DNA of 64,000 bases, taken from JAFDZV01 sp035549015 (GTDB lineage: Bacteria; Bacteroidota; Ignavibacteria; OLB7). The notes under the pieces are model-generated. The model was not told the DNA's origin and searched no databases. It saw nothing but the letters and a program-made list of their open reading frames with translations. Shown piece by piece: positions 25,236 through 36,300 of the stretch. The first letter of the stretch is position 1. Each line of letters opens with the position of its first letter. The stretch is taken from contig DASZRW010000069.1 in assembly GCA_035549015.1 (NCBI GenBank), positions 9,281 to 73,280 on the forward strand, read 5' to 3'. The position numbers were made by a program, and so were the translations under genes.

Positions 25236-26792
25236 TTAGGCGCGGCGTCCGTCGTAGACGATCGCACCGCCGACAATCGTCAGCAGGACTCGCGCATCGG
25301 GATTCTCGAACGGGTCCGAATCGAGCACCACGATATCCGCATCGTTGCCCGGCGCAAGCGCCCCGCGACGATGCGTTCCGGGAATGCCGAGCGGAGCCCA
25401 TGCCGTGTAGGCATCCACGGCCTCCTCCCGCGATATCCTCTGCTCGCCGTGCCACGGGCCCGAAGCCCCCTGCGGCGTGCGGTCCGTGAATGCGCGCAGC
25501 CCGGCCATCGGATCCGCGGACTCGATGGGGAAATCGGAGCCGCCGAGAATCGGCAGTCCGCGCGAGCGGAGCGACTTCCACGGATACGCCGTGGCACAAC
25601 GCTCATCCCCCAGCCGCGCCACGGCCATTGCTGCATCGCTCGTGCAATGCACCGCCTGCACGGCAGGCACAACGTTCAACCAGACAAAGCGGGCAAGATC
25701 ATCCGGATGCACCGTCTGCGCATGCTCCATCCGGAGAAGTGCGCCGGCATGGCCGGCGCGCAGGCGCTCGTAGCCGTCCAGCACCGCGCGCACCGCCGCG
25801 TCGCCGATGGCATGGGTGGCCACCGCATATCCACGCTCCAGCGGTTCGGCCGCCGCCGCGGCAAGCTCATCGGCCGTCGTCAACGGAAGCCCGGATGTAT
25901 CGGGCGCGTCGCTGTACGGGGCCAGCAGCAGCGCGCCGCGCGAGCCCAGCGCGCCGTCGGCGAAGTACTTCACACCAACCGCGTGAACGTTCGGTCCCAG
26001 TACTGCAGGCCGCGGCACGGCTTTCCATGCATCGTTCCTGCCGGTGAGAAACACCTGGCAGCGGAGATGCATGTCGCCGCGGTCCGCAACACCGGCCATG
26101 GCCTGCAGGCGCTCCGGCTCAACGTTCATGTCGTGCACTTCCGTGATGCCGAGGCGCAGGCAGGCGGCGATGCTCTCCGCGATCCAGCCGGCCTGCTGGG
26201 CCGTTGTCGGCGGCGGGATCACCCGCTCCACTAACGCCATCGCCTCGTCGATCAGGATGCCGGTGGGCCGGCCCGCTTCGTCCGCAACGATCGCACCTCC
26301 ATCCGGCCGGCGCTCCCGGGCCGCCCCCTCCGTGATACCGGCGGCATGCAGCGCGGCCGTGTTGCACCACGAGGCATGGCTGTCGATGCGGATCAGTACC
26401 GCAGGATTGTCCGGCAGCATCGCATCGAGCACCGCACGATCCGGCATCGCACCACTCCCCCACTCCTCCTGGTTCCAACCGAATCCCATCACCCATTCTC
26501 CAGGGGGACGCGTTCGTGCACGATCCGCCATGCGCTGCGCGCACTCCGTCGCGGAGCGCGCGCCACGAAGCTGAACGCGGCTCGCCATCAATCCCAGCCC
26601 CATCAGATGGCAATGGGTGTCAACGAAGCCGGGAAGAACAAGCGCACGCTCCGGCAGCTCCACGGCGTGGGTGTTGACAGAAAGAGCGAAGCGCGGCGCA
26701 TCGGAGACCGAGGCGATGCACACCCCCTCCACGTTCACGGCACGCGGCGCCCGATAGTTCAGTGATGTCGTAACGGAGGCAGAGGAATTCAT
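25236..26792 (-). CDS. Amidohydrolase (YtcJ-like)
   Basis: This 518-residue TIM-barrel metal-dependent hydrolase has metal ligands in LPGFVDTHCHL (HxH), the histidine in ATHAIGDAAVRAVLDGYE, and the late Asp in ILGGSDFPIESADPM. The C-terminal composite domain contains TAWAPLGIPGTHRRGALAPGNDADIVVLDSDPFE. This is the predicted-amidohydrolase YtcJ class, with unspecified amide or cyclic substrates. The start at 26792 (MNSSASVTTS) was chosen because upstream residues are Arg-rich and non-conserved. Confidence 0.9.
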   Translation of the reverse strand: MNSSASVTTSLNYRAPRAVNVEGVCIASVSDAPRFALSVNTHAVELPERALVLPGFVDTHCHLMGLGLMASRVQLRGARSATECAQRMADRARTRPPGEWVMGFGWNQEEWGSGAMPDRAVLDAMLPDNPAVLIRIDSHASWCNTAALHAAGITEGAARERRPDGGAIVADEAGRPTGILIDEAMALVERVIPPPTTAQQAGWIAESIAACLRLGITEVHDMNVEPERLQAMAGVADRGDMHLRCQVFLTGRNDAWKAVPRPAVLGPNVHAVGVKYFADGALGSRGALLLAPYSDAPDTSGLPLTTADELAAAAAEPLERGYAVATHAIGDAAVRAVLDGYERLRAGHAGALLRMEHAQTVHPDDLARFVWLNVVPAVQAVHCTSDAAMAVARLGDERCATAYPWKSLRSRGLPILGGSDFPIESADPMAGLRAFTDRTPQGASGPWHGEQRISREEAVDAYTAWAPLGIPGTHRRGALAPGNDADIVVLDSDPFENPDARVLLTIVGGAIVYDGRRA

Positions 26793-26903
26793 GCCGGAAG
26801 ATACGCGGAGCGCATCGATGGGCGTGTGGACGGATACACGGGCACGCGGGCTGCAACGGGCACGCGGGCCGGACAACACGCAGCGATCGAGTTCACGGAC
26901 GCC

Positions 26904-27506
26904 TCAGCGCCGCGCCCGCGAAGGCTTTGCGGAGCCGGGTGCTCCCGTGGCCGGCTTCGTATCGGCCGGATACTTCGCCGCCATCTTCCGAACGGTGGTT
27001 TCCTTCCGCATCGTTGTGGGAACGCCGATGGCCTTCTCCAGCGCGGCGCCGGAGAAGCCGGAATCCGAGAACCTCGTGCGGCAGAGCATGTACAGCTCGC
27101 GATTGTTGTGATGGAACAGATAGGTCTCCGTCTGGAAGGCAGCCAGTTGCGCGCGTGCGGCCTCCTTCAATCCATCCCGGAGGAAACCGATGTACACCGT
27201 GTTCTCCGGGTTGTCCAGTTCCGCATCAGGAAACGGCCGGTAGCCGGCGACCGCGGCAAGCTCCGGCGCCGACCGCACGAATGTGGCCACCTCGTATCCA
27301 AGCGCCGAGCGGAGATGCGATTCTATCTTCCGCTCCAGTGCGCCGGCATTCGGCGCAGACGTTTCGAAGATCACATTGCCGCTGGCAATGAATGTCTCCA
27401 CGTTCTGAAATCCCAGCTCTTCGAAGAGCCGCTTCAGTTGATCCATCTTTACAACATGGCCGCCAACATTGATGGCGCGCAGGAAGGCGATGTACCGGGG
27501 CATCAC
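26904..27506 (-). CDS. DUF1697 family protein
   Basis: This 200-residue protein starts MMPRYIAFLRAINVGG and contains FEELGFQNVETFIASGNVIFET, the signature of DUF1697 (YbcI-like small alpha/beta proteins of unknown role). The central NPENTVYIGFL and late KAIGVPTTMRKETTVRKMAAKY segments also match. The last 20 residues are a Lys/Arg/Pro/Ala-rich tail. It is transcribed divergently from the serine hydrolase starting at 27827. Confidence 0.9.
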   Translation of the reverse strand: MMPRYIAFLRAINVGGHVVKMDQLKRLFEELGFQNVETFIASGNVIFETSAPNAGALERKIESHLRSALGYEVATFVRSAPELAAVAGYRPFPDAELDNPENTVYIGFLRDGLKEAARAQLAAFQTETYLFHHNNRELYMLCRTRFSDSGFSGAALEKAIGVPTTMRKETTVRKMAAKYPADTKPATGAPGSAKPSRARR

Positions 27507-27826
27507 GTGATGTCGATGATTGAAGTGAAGAACCGCGCGGGCCTGGCCCGGTGCAATCTACTGATCTCCCGTCACCGGCATCGAGTGCCGGCAACCGCCG
27601 GGATCGTCACATCCCCGATGTCCTGCGACCGGGCCTGGCCGGGCGCCCCTGCGGGCTCGTTGTTTGCGATTGCAATGTTCCGAGCGTCCGGCAACCGCGC
27701 GCGAACGATGCACGTTCGCAGTACCTTTGTGCGCGCTCGCAACTGCGGACCGGATCGTTCCCTTCCGGACTCCCGCACGGCACGCACGCTCGCTTCCCAA
27801 CCGACCCAATCTCCCGGCCCACGCGC

Positions 27827-28906
27827 ATGCAACCAGCCTTCCCGGCCCTTCCACTTCTGCTTCTTCCGGTTGCAGCGGCCATGCTGCACGCACAGCCGCT
27901 CGCCGCCGTCGCGGACAGCATCCGCACGCACTATCGGATACCGGAGATCGGCTACGCCGTGGTCTCCTCCGACTCCATCATCGCGATCGGGACGATCGGC
28001 GTCAAGCGTCACGGCACGGCGATCGCCGCCGAGGCCGGCGACCGTTTCCACCTGGGCTCGAACACGAAAGGGATAACCGGCTTCATCGCCGCCCTGCTGG
28101 TGAAGCAGGGAGCCGTTCGGTGGGATACGAAGCTCTTCGATCTCTGCCCCGAGTTGAAACGGCGCAGCAACCGCGCCTACCGCGGCGTCACGCTCGTCGA
28201 TCTCCTCACGCACCGCGCCGGCATTCCGCGCATGTTCATCGGCGACAACTTCCCTCCGCCGGCGCTCTTCCACGGAAGTGCGCGTGAGAGAAGAACGCAA
28301 TTCTGTTCGCTGCTTCTGAGCCGGAAGCCGGCCGCGCCGCACGGAACGCCCTCCTTCTCCAACGGCGGCTTCATCGTTGCGGCCGTGATGCTGGAGCGCG
28401 CAGCCGGCAGGCCGTGGGAACAGCTGGTTGCCGACCTCGGCGGCCGGCTCGGCATCAGCCCGGGCTTCTTCTACCCCAACAACGGCGACACGCTGCAGCC
28501 GTGGGGCCACACATCCGATCTGGTTCCGGTGCCGCCGGCCGATCACTACAGGGAGGGCCTGCTCTCGGCGGCAGGCAACATCAACATGAGCGTTGCGGAC
28601 TATGCCCGCTTCGTACAGGAACACCTGCGCGGACTGCTTGGACGCTCCCGCCTGCTCACGCAGCCGGAGTTCGAGTTCATTCACTATGGACGGGAGCGGT
28701 ACGCGGTGGGATGGGAGTGGTATCGCGAGGCGAACGGCCGGCCGATCTCGCATCACACCGGAAGCGCCGGAACCTTCTGCAGTCAGGCGTACATCGTGCC
28801 GGCGTCGGACCGCGCATACATCCTGTTCACCAACTCGGCGCCGGACACCGGGCTCGATGCAATGGAAGCCCTGCGGAAGATCATGATGCAGAGATACGGA
28901 GGATAA
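27827..28906 (+). CDS. Serine beta-lactamase-like hydrolase, secreted
   Basis: This 359-residue protein has a signal peptide (FPALPLLLLPVAAAMLHAQP) and a class C beta-lactamase / DD-peptidase / esterase fold. The SxxK nucleophile motif is SNTK in HLGSNTKGITGFI, and a YxN-like element lies near SNGGF. The late block HHTGSAGTFCSQAYIVP supplies the K/H-T-G-like triad, here HTG. Such proteins include esterases, peptidases and AmpC-like enzymes. The start at 27827 precedes the signal sequence; the long upstream frame reads as non-coding. Confidence 0.87.
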   Translation: MQPAFPALPLLLLPVAAAMLHAQPLAAVADSIRTHYRIPEIGYAVVSSDSIIAIGTIGVKRHGTAIAAEAGDRFHLGSNTKGITGFIAALLVKQGAVRWDTKLFDLCPELKRRSNRAYRGVTLVDLLTHRAGIPRMFIGDNFPPPALFHGSARERRTQFCSLLLSRKPAAPHGTPSFSNGGFIVAAVMLERAAGRPWEQLVADLGGRLGISPGFFYPNNGDTLQPWGHTSDLVPVPPADHYREGLLSAAGNINMSVADYARFVQEHLRGLLGRSRLLTQPEFEFIHYGRERYAVGWEWYREANGRPISHHTGSAGTFCSQAYIVPASDRAYILFTNSAPDTGLDAMEALRKIMMQRYGG

Positions 28907-28925
28907 GGCGCGGGCCGTCCGGCAA

Positions 28926-29414
28926 TCACGCGGAGGGCCAGTTGCCGAGCGCGCGCCGCACGATCACAAGCTGGCCGACATGGTAGGCGTTGTGGTCCAC
29001 AACCAGCAACAGCTCGCGCAGGATGGTCTGCCCGTTCCCGTGCGGTATGGGGGCAAAGAGATCGATGGATGGGTCGCCCGCCATTCGCTTCAACTCCTCG
29101 CGATCGGCGATGAACGCGGCAACGCTTGCATCCCAGGCGTCGCCGTCGGGAGGCGCAGCCGAAGCCGGCCAGTAATCGTCGGGCCACTGCTGCTCCCTGT
29201 AGTCCGGATTGCGGCAGAAGTCCAGGATGTCCAGCTGCGTGAGCCGGAGGTGTTCCAGGAGCTGCCATGGCGAGTGCGGAATTCCCGGCGCGCTGGCGCC
29301 GCGAAGTTCGGCGGGCACGCCTCGTACGGAATCTTCGAACGTGGCGTGAGCGCCATGCCAGTCCAGAACGCGCTGCAACTGGCTTCTCAGTGGATCGTGC
29401 GGCTCGGTATGCAT
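28926..29414 (-). CDS. DinB-like family protein
   Basis: This 162-residue four-helix protein starts MHTEPHDPLRSQLQRVLDWHGAHATFED. It contains the conserved SPWQLLEHLRLTQLDILDF block and the C-terminal LLLVVDHNAYHVGQLVIVRRAL, the standard second His-containing motif of DinB_2-type proteins. Activity is unknown in most members. It converges with the serine hydrolase gene, leaving 19 bp between stops. Confidence 0.85.
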   Translation of the reverse strand: MHTEPHDPLRSQLQRVLDWHGAHATFEDSVRGVPAELRGASAPGIPHSPWQLLEHLRLTQLDILDFCRNPDYREQQWPDDYWPASAAPPDGDAWDASVAAFIADREELKRMAGDPSIDLFAPIPHGNGQTILRELLLVVDHNAYHVGQLVIVRRALGNWPSA

Positions 29415-30014
29415 GGCGCAAAGATAGGGTACTGATCTACCCGAGACACCAAGAACCCGATGGTCATTGCAGGAACCTCCGGCGCTGTCGGGATTGAACT
29501 TCTCGCGACGGCTGCGGGGGATCACGCTGGCGATGGTGCGCCACGTGGACGAACACCGTTCATTGGGTACGTATCCATCACACTCACCCGCAATGCTGCA
29601 TTCCGTACTGTCCGTGAGTGGATGCTCCGCTGGAGCGTGAAGATGCCCTACGCTTACGCGGCCTGATACCATCGCATGCCGGAGCATGGCCCTCTTCAAC
29701 AAGCGCCGCAGGCACTGGACCATCGGTAGAGAGCCGGTCCCTGAACTGCCAGAGCGCCGCAGGTGCGCACCATGCTCCTCTCATCCCACAGCAGGTGGGC
29801 CACATGTATATGTACCGACGACGGCGGGGCATCGTTCCTCCGCGCTGCCGCGCGTTGAGATGCGATAGCGTGAGTTGCGACAACATGAGTTGCGACAACG
29901 CCGGGAGGGTCCTCACCGACCGGGCGCCGCGCGATCCTCATGGCGGCCGCCGCGCTCCCGGGCCGGCATGAGAACCTGCGGACATCGGGGCGTTGAAAGC
30001 TGGAGGCGCGGGCT
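29415..30014. other. 600-bp gap without a recognised gene
   Basis: Open frames on either strand lack ribosome sites and domain features. The short direct repeat TGAGTTGCGACAAC occurs twice near 29871-29900. No strong terminator or mobile-element signature was seen. Confidence 0.4.
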
Positions 30015-32549
30015 CTACTGTCCGCCGCCACCACCACCTCCTCCGCCGCCGGACCCGCCGCCGCCCTTCGTCTCGCTCTTCTGTTGATCGTGCTGCTCCA
30101 GTCGCGGCACCGTGCCGAAGTTGTAGCTGAGGTTCAATCCGATGTAGCGGGTGACATGCTTGCTGGTGGACTCCGTGTAGAACTCCGGCGAGCTGTACGT
30201 GGTGTGCCAGTTCTGCAGGTCGAACGGATCGTTCAGCCGGAGCGAGATCGAAAGCTTGTTCTCCAGCAGCTTCTGGCGGAGCGAGAAGTTCCAGAAGACG
30301 AACCGGCCCTGATGATTTCCCCCCACGGTCGGCGGGCTGTTGAAGAACATGGACATCGCGAATGTCAGGCCGGTCATGAGATCGGCGCTGAAGGAGGCGC
30401 TGCCGTTGTACCCAGCCGCCGAGCTGTGGATATCGCCGGGGATGGCGCTGCCGCGGTTCACCTTGTTGTACACATTTCCGGAGGCGCGCACATTGAACCA
30501 GTCCGCCGGGCGAAACGAGAACGAGAGCTCGGACCCGATCGAATACGATCCGTTGAAGTTCTCGGAGGTGGAATACGTTGCCCCGTTGATCAACTGGTCG
30601 CTCTGTTCGATGTTGCCGACCGTGGCCGCATAGTAGGGCCCGATCGTCACCATGTTCCCCATCCCCCAGTAGGTATTGTAGTTCAGCTCGAACGTGTTCG
30701 TGAACTCCGGATTCAGATCCGGGTTGCCGGAGGATGTGTAGAGATCGTTCCACTTCACCCGGATCGGATTCAGCGCGTCCACATCCGGCAGCGCGATGCT
30801 CCGGCGATAGCTCAGTGTGATCGTATGCGCGCCGCCAACCGTCCAGGCAAGCGAGCCGCTCGGGAAGAGATTGGTGTAGGTCCGCGAGATGATCTCCTCC
30901 CCCGATGCGAAGTGCGCCGATACGTTCGCATGTTCCGCACGGAGCCCGGCCTGCAGGTTCAGCCCATCCGCCACCACCCATGCCGCCTGCCCGTAGAGGG
31001 CGTAGATGGTGTTCTTCGGCAGATAGTGATTCGTCTGCACCGTATCGGGCACGAACTCGCCGAGCGCCGGGTTCCAGTTGTTGGCGGCGGTGTTGTCATC
31101 CAGACTGTTGATCTCGTCCTTCGCACCGAAGCTCAGCTTGAACCTGTTGCTGATCGGGTTCTCGTAGTCCAGGCGCGCGATCACCGTGGCGTTGGCGTAG
31201 GCGGACTGGCTGAGGCGGTTCGTGCTCCTCAACGAATCCATTTCCCCGTCCGGCAGGAAATAGGTGCTGACATACCGGCTCCCGTTGTTGAAGGAGTAGG
31301 CGTTGTAGCTGAGGTCGAGCGTCAGCCTGTGATCCTCGGAGAACGTATGCTTCAGCAGGAGCGAACCGGTGGAGTATCCGCCGCCGTTCGTCGAGTTCGG
31401 GTTGGGAGCGTTCGTGTCGTAGAAGCGGCCGGTGACCAGATCGCCTGCGTCGTAGATGGTGTGATCGCCGAAGGAGGTATATCCGGACGACCAGTGATTG
31501 GCGTTGAAGGATAGCGACGCGAGATCGTTCCTGGTGAAGTTGTAGTCCGCCTGGCCGTAGGCATACCAGCTGTTGGATTCCGACGTGCTGTTGCCGCTGC
31601 CGGAGATCCGCTGCTGGCTGGTATCGGTGTAGTTGAGCCGCAGGCTGCTGCTTGTTCCCTGCTCCGGACCGTGATAGCCCCCTCCGCCGACCGAGGCGTT
31701 GAGCTCGTCGCCGTTGAAGTAGAGCCCTGCCCCGCCGCTCAGCCTCCCGCGCGAATCCACGCCGGCATTGACGTTGCCGCCGATCACATCGCTCATGGTA
31801 CGCCGCGTGACGATGTTGATGATCCCTCCCTGATTCTTCGCATCGAACTGCGCGCCGGGGTTGGTGCGGATCTCGATATCCTTCACCATGTTCGCGGGGA
31901 GCGTCTGCAGATACTTCTCGAGCTGATCGCGCGGCATCGTCAGCGGGCGATCGTTCATCATGATCGTCACGTTCTCGCTTCCGCGCAGCGAGATCTTTCC
32001 ATCCTGATCCACCTGCACCGACGGTATCTGCCCCAGCAACTCGCTCACCGTTGTCGCCGTGTACACCGGATTGCTCTCCACACCGTACACCGTCTTGTCC
32101 GCAAACACCGTCACCTGCTCGCGCGGCGCGGTCACCTCGATCTTTCCCTTCTCCACGGCCAGCGTCGCCAGGGAGATCGTCCCCACGTTCAGCACCGGCT
32201 TCCCGGCGGGGATCACAACGTTCTCCACCACATAGCGCTCGTAACCCGCGAAGCGAACCTCCAGCGTGTACCGCTGCCCGATGGAGACATGGCCGATGGA
32301 GAAGGCTCCGCTCCCGTCCGCCACATCGCCGAGCGGCTTCGCGTTGGAGTCCGCCGGATCGCGCAGCGTTGCGATCGCCCCCTTCAGCGGCGCTCCGCTG
32401 GCGGCGTCGCGTACTGCACCGGTGACCGTTCCCGCGGATTGGGCCGCGGCCGCACGCGGAAGCAACAGCACCAGCAGCATGAACGCCGCGCAGGCGCGCA
32501 GCGATACGGAACCGGTTGTTGGTGCGGGATGATGTTGTTCGCGATTCAT
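30015..32549 (-). CDS. TonB-dependent outer-membrane receptor with N-terminal carboxypeptidase-regulatory-like domain
   Basis: This 844-residue protein has a signal peptide (CAAFMLLVLLLPRAAAAQ). A CarboxypepD_reg-like domain follows (AGTVTGAVRDAASGAPLKGAIATLRDP ... GTISL), then a plug domain (VSELLGQIPSVQVDQDGKISLRGSENVTIMMNDRP) and a long Tyr/Asn/Gly-rich beta-barrel of the outer-membrane beta-barrel_3 type. Substrate uptake is TonB-energised; the ligand is unknown. The C-terminus is unusual: after QQKSETK it ends in a run of about 14 glycines, interrupted once by serine, and a final Gln. The start at 32549 (MNREQHH) gives a normal signal peptide. Confidence 0.9.
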   Translation of the reverse strand: MNREQHHPAPTTGSVSLRACAAFMLLVLLLPRAAAAQSAGTVTGAVRDAASGAPLKGAIATLRDPADSNAKPLGDVADGSGAFSIGHVSIGQRYTLEVRFAGYERYVVENVVIPAGKPVLNVGTISLATLAVEKGKIEVTAPREQVTVFADKTVYGVESNPVYTATTVSELLGQIPSVQVDQDGKISLRGSENVTIMMNDRPLTMPRDQLEKYLQTLPANMVKDIEIRTNPGAQFDAKNQGGIINIVTRRTMSDVIGGNVNAGVDSRGRLSGGAGLYFNGDELNASVGGGGYHGPEQGTSSSLRLNYTDTSQQRISGSGNSTSESNSWYAYGQADYNFTRNDLASLSFNANHWSSGYTSFGDHTIYDAGDLVTGRFYDTNAPNPNSTNGGGYSTGSLLLKHTFSEDHRLTLDLSYNAYSFNNGSRYVSTYFLPDGEMDSLRSTNRLSQSAYANATVIARLDYENPISNRFKLSFGAKDEINSLDDNTAANNWNPALGEFVPDTVQTNHYLPKNTIYALYGQAAWVVADGLNLQAGLRAEHANVSAHFASGEEIISRTYTNLFPSGSLAWTVGGAHTITLSYRRSIALPDVDALNPIRVKWNDLYTSSGNPDLNPEFTNTFELNYNTYWGMGNMVTIGPYYAATVGNIEQSDQLINGATYSTSENFNGSYSIGSELSFSFRPADWFNVRASGNVYNKVNRGSAIPGDIHSSAAGYNGSASFSADLMTGLTFAMSMFFNSPPTVGGNHQGRFVFWNFSLRQKLLENKLSISLRLNDPFDLQNWHTTYSSPEFYTESTSKHVTRYIGLNLSYNFGTVPRLEQHDQQKSETKGGGGSGGGGGGGGGGQ

Positions 32550-33361
32550 GTGCAAATGAACTGCCTGCAATTGTTGATGCCATGCATGCCGGTTGCATGG
32601 TGGAAGGTTCGGTTCAATTCGATTCGGTGCGATGCCGGTCCGGAATTCCAACCACGATCGCGCGATGCCCGGCAGGCCGGCCATCGGACTGCGAGCATCC
32701 CGGAACCGCTGCGGGCCGCGATCACATCGCGGCAAGGACGCCAACCCATGCGCCCGATGCAAGGGAATTACGGAGCCGCGGAAAAGAAGCACGATGTGAA
32801 AACGCCCGGATCGAGAGGATCCACTTGCGACGCATGGAGCCGTCCGCTGTTCCCCCCGGCCTCCCAGTCCGGGCCTCCCCAGTCCGCCGTCCCGGAAGGC
32901 ACACGCCATACATACGAACAGAAGGGCGAGATGCCGCGGCGGTTCCGATAGTACACTCACGATTCTCCCGGGCCGATCGGATGCCGCTGAACATCCCGGG
33001 AACGGCACGTCGGCCGGCCCGCAATGCCCATAGAACCGGCCATTGACGCCGGCGAATCATTCGGGCATATCCGGATGCGGGCGCACGGCAATTATACAAA
33101 AGTCAATTGAACTACGCACGGCCCGCGCGGTCATCGGCGCAACGGCAGGCCCGGAGATCGCGCAGACATACGAACGCATTCTCGACAGAGCGTTTGAAGA
33201 GTATCTCGCAGAGTGCGGAGGCTACTATGCGCTCGAGACCCGCTGGCCGCACTCCGCATTCTGGAGCCGCCGCCGGGAAACCACCGCAGCGATGCGGCAA
33301 CGCCCGTAGTGGAGAAGGCCCGGCCGTCATGCCGCCGCAGGGCACGCGCGAACGCATGGTG
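32550..33361. other. 812-bp gap upstream of the TonB receptor
   Basis: It should hold the receptor's promoter. A plus-strand frame at about 33080-33309 reads FEEYLAECGGYYALETRWPH in part and has mildly coding-like third positions, but it opens only with a weak TTG and has no ribosome site, so it is not called. Nothing else is recognised. Confidence 0.4.
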
Positions 33362-36300
33362 TCAGCGGTCCAGCGTCTCGCGCACCTTCCGCACGAGCAC
33401 GCTCGGCGTGTAGGGCTTCTGCAGGAATTCCACATCGGCGGCGAGGATGCCGTGGCGTACCACGGCATCATCCGTGTAGCCGCTGGTGAACAATACTTTC
33501 AACTGGGGATAGCGCATTCGCACGGCCTCGGCCAGTTCACGCCCGGACATGGAGGGCATCACGACGTCGGTCACGATCAGATCCACCCTGCCGCCGTGCT
33601 GCTCCAGCACCTCCAGTGCGCGGAGGCCGTTGGTCGCCTCGAGAACGTTGTATCCATTCGTGCGGAGGCCGCGTACGGCGATCCTGCGGACATCCTCCTC
33701 ATCCTCCACCACCAGAATGGTCTCGAGCCCCGCGCCGTCAACTGCGGAGGACGCGGCGGAGGCGCTCCGCGCCTTCTCGTACACCGGGAAGTAAATCTTG
33801 AATGTGGTGCCGAACCCCGGCTCGCTGTAGACTTCGATGCGCCCGCCGCTCTGCGCAACGATGCCGTGCACAACGGAGAGGCCCAGCCCGGTGCCGCGTC
33901 CCATCCCCTTCGTGGTGAAGAACGGTTCGAACAGGCGGGCCTTCACGTCGGCAGACATGCCGGAGCCGGTATCGGTGATCGCAAGCAGGGCATAGCGTCC
34001 GGGGGCGACGGAGGGCTGCGCGGTTGTATACGTGCTGTCCAGTTCCACCTCCTGCGTCTCCACCGTCAGATGGCCGCCGGTAGGCATCGCGTCGCGCGCG
34101 TTCACGGCGAGATTGATGATCACCTGCGCAAGCCGTCCCGGGTCGACGCGCACGGAGGTGCCGGGAGCATTCAGTGCCACGTTGAGGGCGATATCCTCGC
34201 CAAGCAGCCTGCGCAGCATCTTCTCCGTGTCCGCAACCACGGCGTTCAGATCAACGACGCGCGGCTCCAGCACCTGCTGCCGCGAGAAGGCGAGCAGCTG
34301 GCTGGTGAGCGACGACGCGCGATTCCCTGCCGCACGAATCTCCTCCACCAGCTCGCGCGAGGGATCCTCCTTCGCAAGCGTTGCCGCAAGCAGTTCGCTG
34401 GCACCGATGATCACCGTCAGCAGATTGTTGAAGTCATGTGCAACGCCTCCGGCCAGCTGGCCGATCGCCTCCATCTTCTGCGCCTGCTGCAACTGCGCCT
34501 CCAGGCTGCGGCGATGCGTAACGTCCATCATGATGGCGAGGTTGTGCGGCTCCCCGTCCAGCTCGACGGTCTCCATCGAAACCAGCACCTGGCGCATCGT
34601 GCCGGAGCCGGTCCGGACGCCGATCTCCTCCCCCCGCACCGATCCCTCCTCACGCACCCGCCGGAGCAGTTCGGTGCGGACATTCGCGGAGGTCATGCCC
34701 AGCTGCGAGGGCGAGCGTCCTATCAGCTCCTCGCGCGAACGGCCGATCATCTCGATGAAGGCATCGTTGGCCTCCACGAAGCAATCGTCGGAAACACGCG
34801 TGAGCGTCATCGGCGTCGGGTTGGAACGGAATGCCGTTGCGAAGCGCGCCTCCGACTGGCGCAGCGCAGCCTCCGCCCGGCGCCGCTGAACGAATGCACC
34901 GATCTGCCTGCCGAGCGCGCCGAACGTCTCCAACAGCCTGGCATCCGGCGTGCTCCCCTTTCTCGCCATGATATCCACGGCACCGATCACGTTGCCGTCC
35001 AGCATGATCGGAAACACCACTGCGCTGCTGAGCCCGAGGGGCTTGGCAGCGGACGCACGGAGGCATCGGGCATCGAACGCTTCCTTGGAAACGGAAATCG
35101 TCTCGCCGAGCTGCCAGACCGTGCCGGGCAGCCCCTCCCCGCGCGCGAACGTGAACGCCCGCGTTACCGCCGCGAGTTCCTCCGCCGGGATCTCCGGACG
35201 ATACCAGGAGTCCACCGATCTGAGCACGCCGGCATCGGCATCCAAAAGCCACATGCTTCCGAAGTCCGAATTCTCGGCGTTGCACAGGGCCTCGAGGATC
35301 GGCGGGGCCGCCTCGTTCAGCGAGACCGCTTCCGCCAGCACCTGGCTCACCGCGGCCTGAAGCGCAAGCCGTCGCTCCGCCGTTCTCCGCTCGTGGAGCG
35401 TGAGCAGCCGGGCAAGCGCGGCTGCAACATGGCTGGCAAGCGCCGTAAGGAACTCCTCCTCCAGCGGCGTCAGATGCCGGACTCCTTCATCACCGAACGT
35501 TCCCGTGCCGAGAACGCCGAGCCTGCGGTCGGTGAGCGCAATCGGAACGTTGATGATGGTTCGGCTGCGCAGACGCGCAACCATTGTCTTGTTGGTGCGG
35601 TCGTCCGCGAGCGCATCCACGACCACAACGCTCCGGCGCGCGTTGGCGACCTCCTCGAGCAAAGGGTTGCCTTCGATCGGAAGAATCCTGGCGTCGCCCC
35701 TGGTGAAGAGTTCCTCGCTCCTCTCGTCGGCCGCAAGCAGCCGGAGCGACTTCCGGTCGTTGGAGAAGAGATAGATCCAGAGCGCACTCAGCCCGAGCGT
35801 GCGCCGCACCTCCTCCTGCGCCGTGCGGAGGATATCGGAATAGTGAATGGCACTCTCGAGGCTGCGCGAGAGGCGAAGGAGCGATTGAGCATGATCCTGT
35901 TGCAGGGTCAGGAGCGTCTCCGTCTGAGAACGGTCGGTGATGTCGATCATCGTCAGGAAGGCAGTCCGCCCGCCGCCCACGCCCTCCACCACGGCGCCGC
36001 TGTAGCTGAAGACCCGCTGCCAGTCGCAGTCGAGCCGGCTGATGCGGAGATCCAGATTCCGCACATCCTCGCCGCGGAGGATGCGGGGCAGCGGCCAGGA
36101 GTCGAACGGCACCAGCACACCCTCCAGCGTCCGCATCTCGTACATCTCCCGGAAGGAGGCGAGCACCATGAGCATCTCATCGGCCTGGCTGAAGCCATGC
36201 AGGCTGAGGGCCGCACGATTCCAGTACAGGAGACGCCCCTCCATGTCCGACATCACCAGCCCCTCGCTCAGCGTGTCGATCACCATCCGAAGCCGGTCCT

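Noticed and set aside
30084..31514. 476-codon plus-strand frame
   Set aside because: Antisense to the TonB receptor; low-information translation.
33043..33309. 88-codon plus-strand frame containing FEEYLAECGGYYALETRW
   Set aside because: Opens only at TTG, no ribosome site, no recognised family; coding bias is weak.
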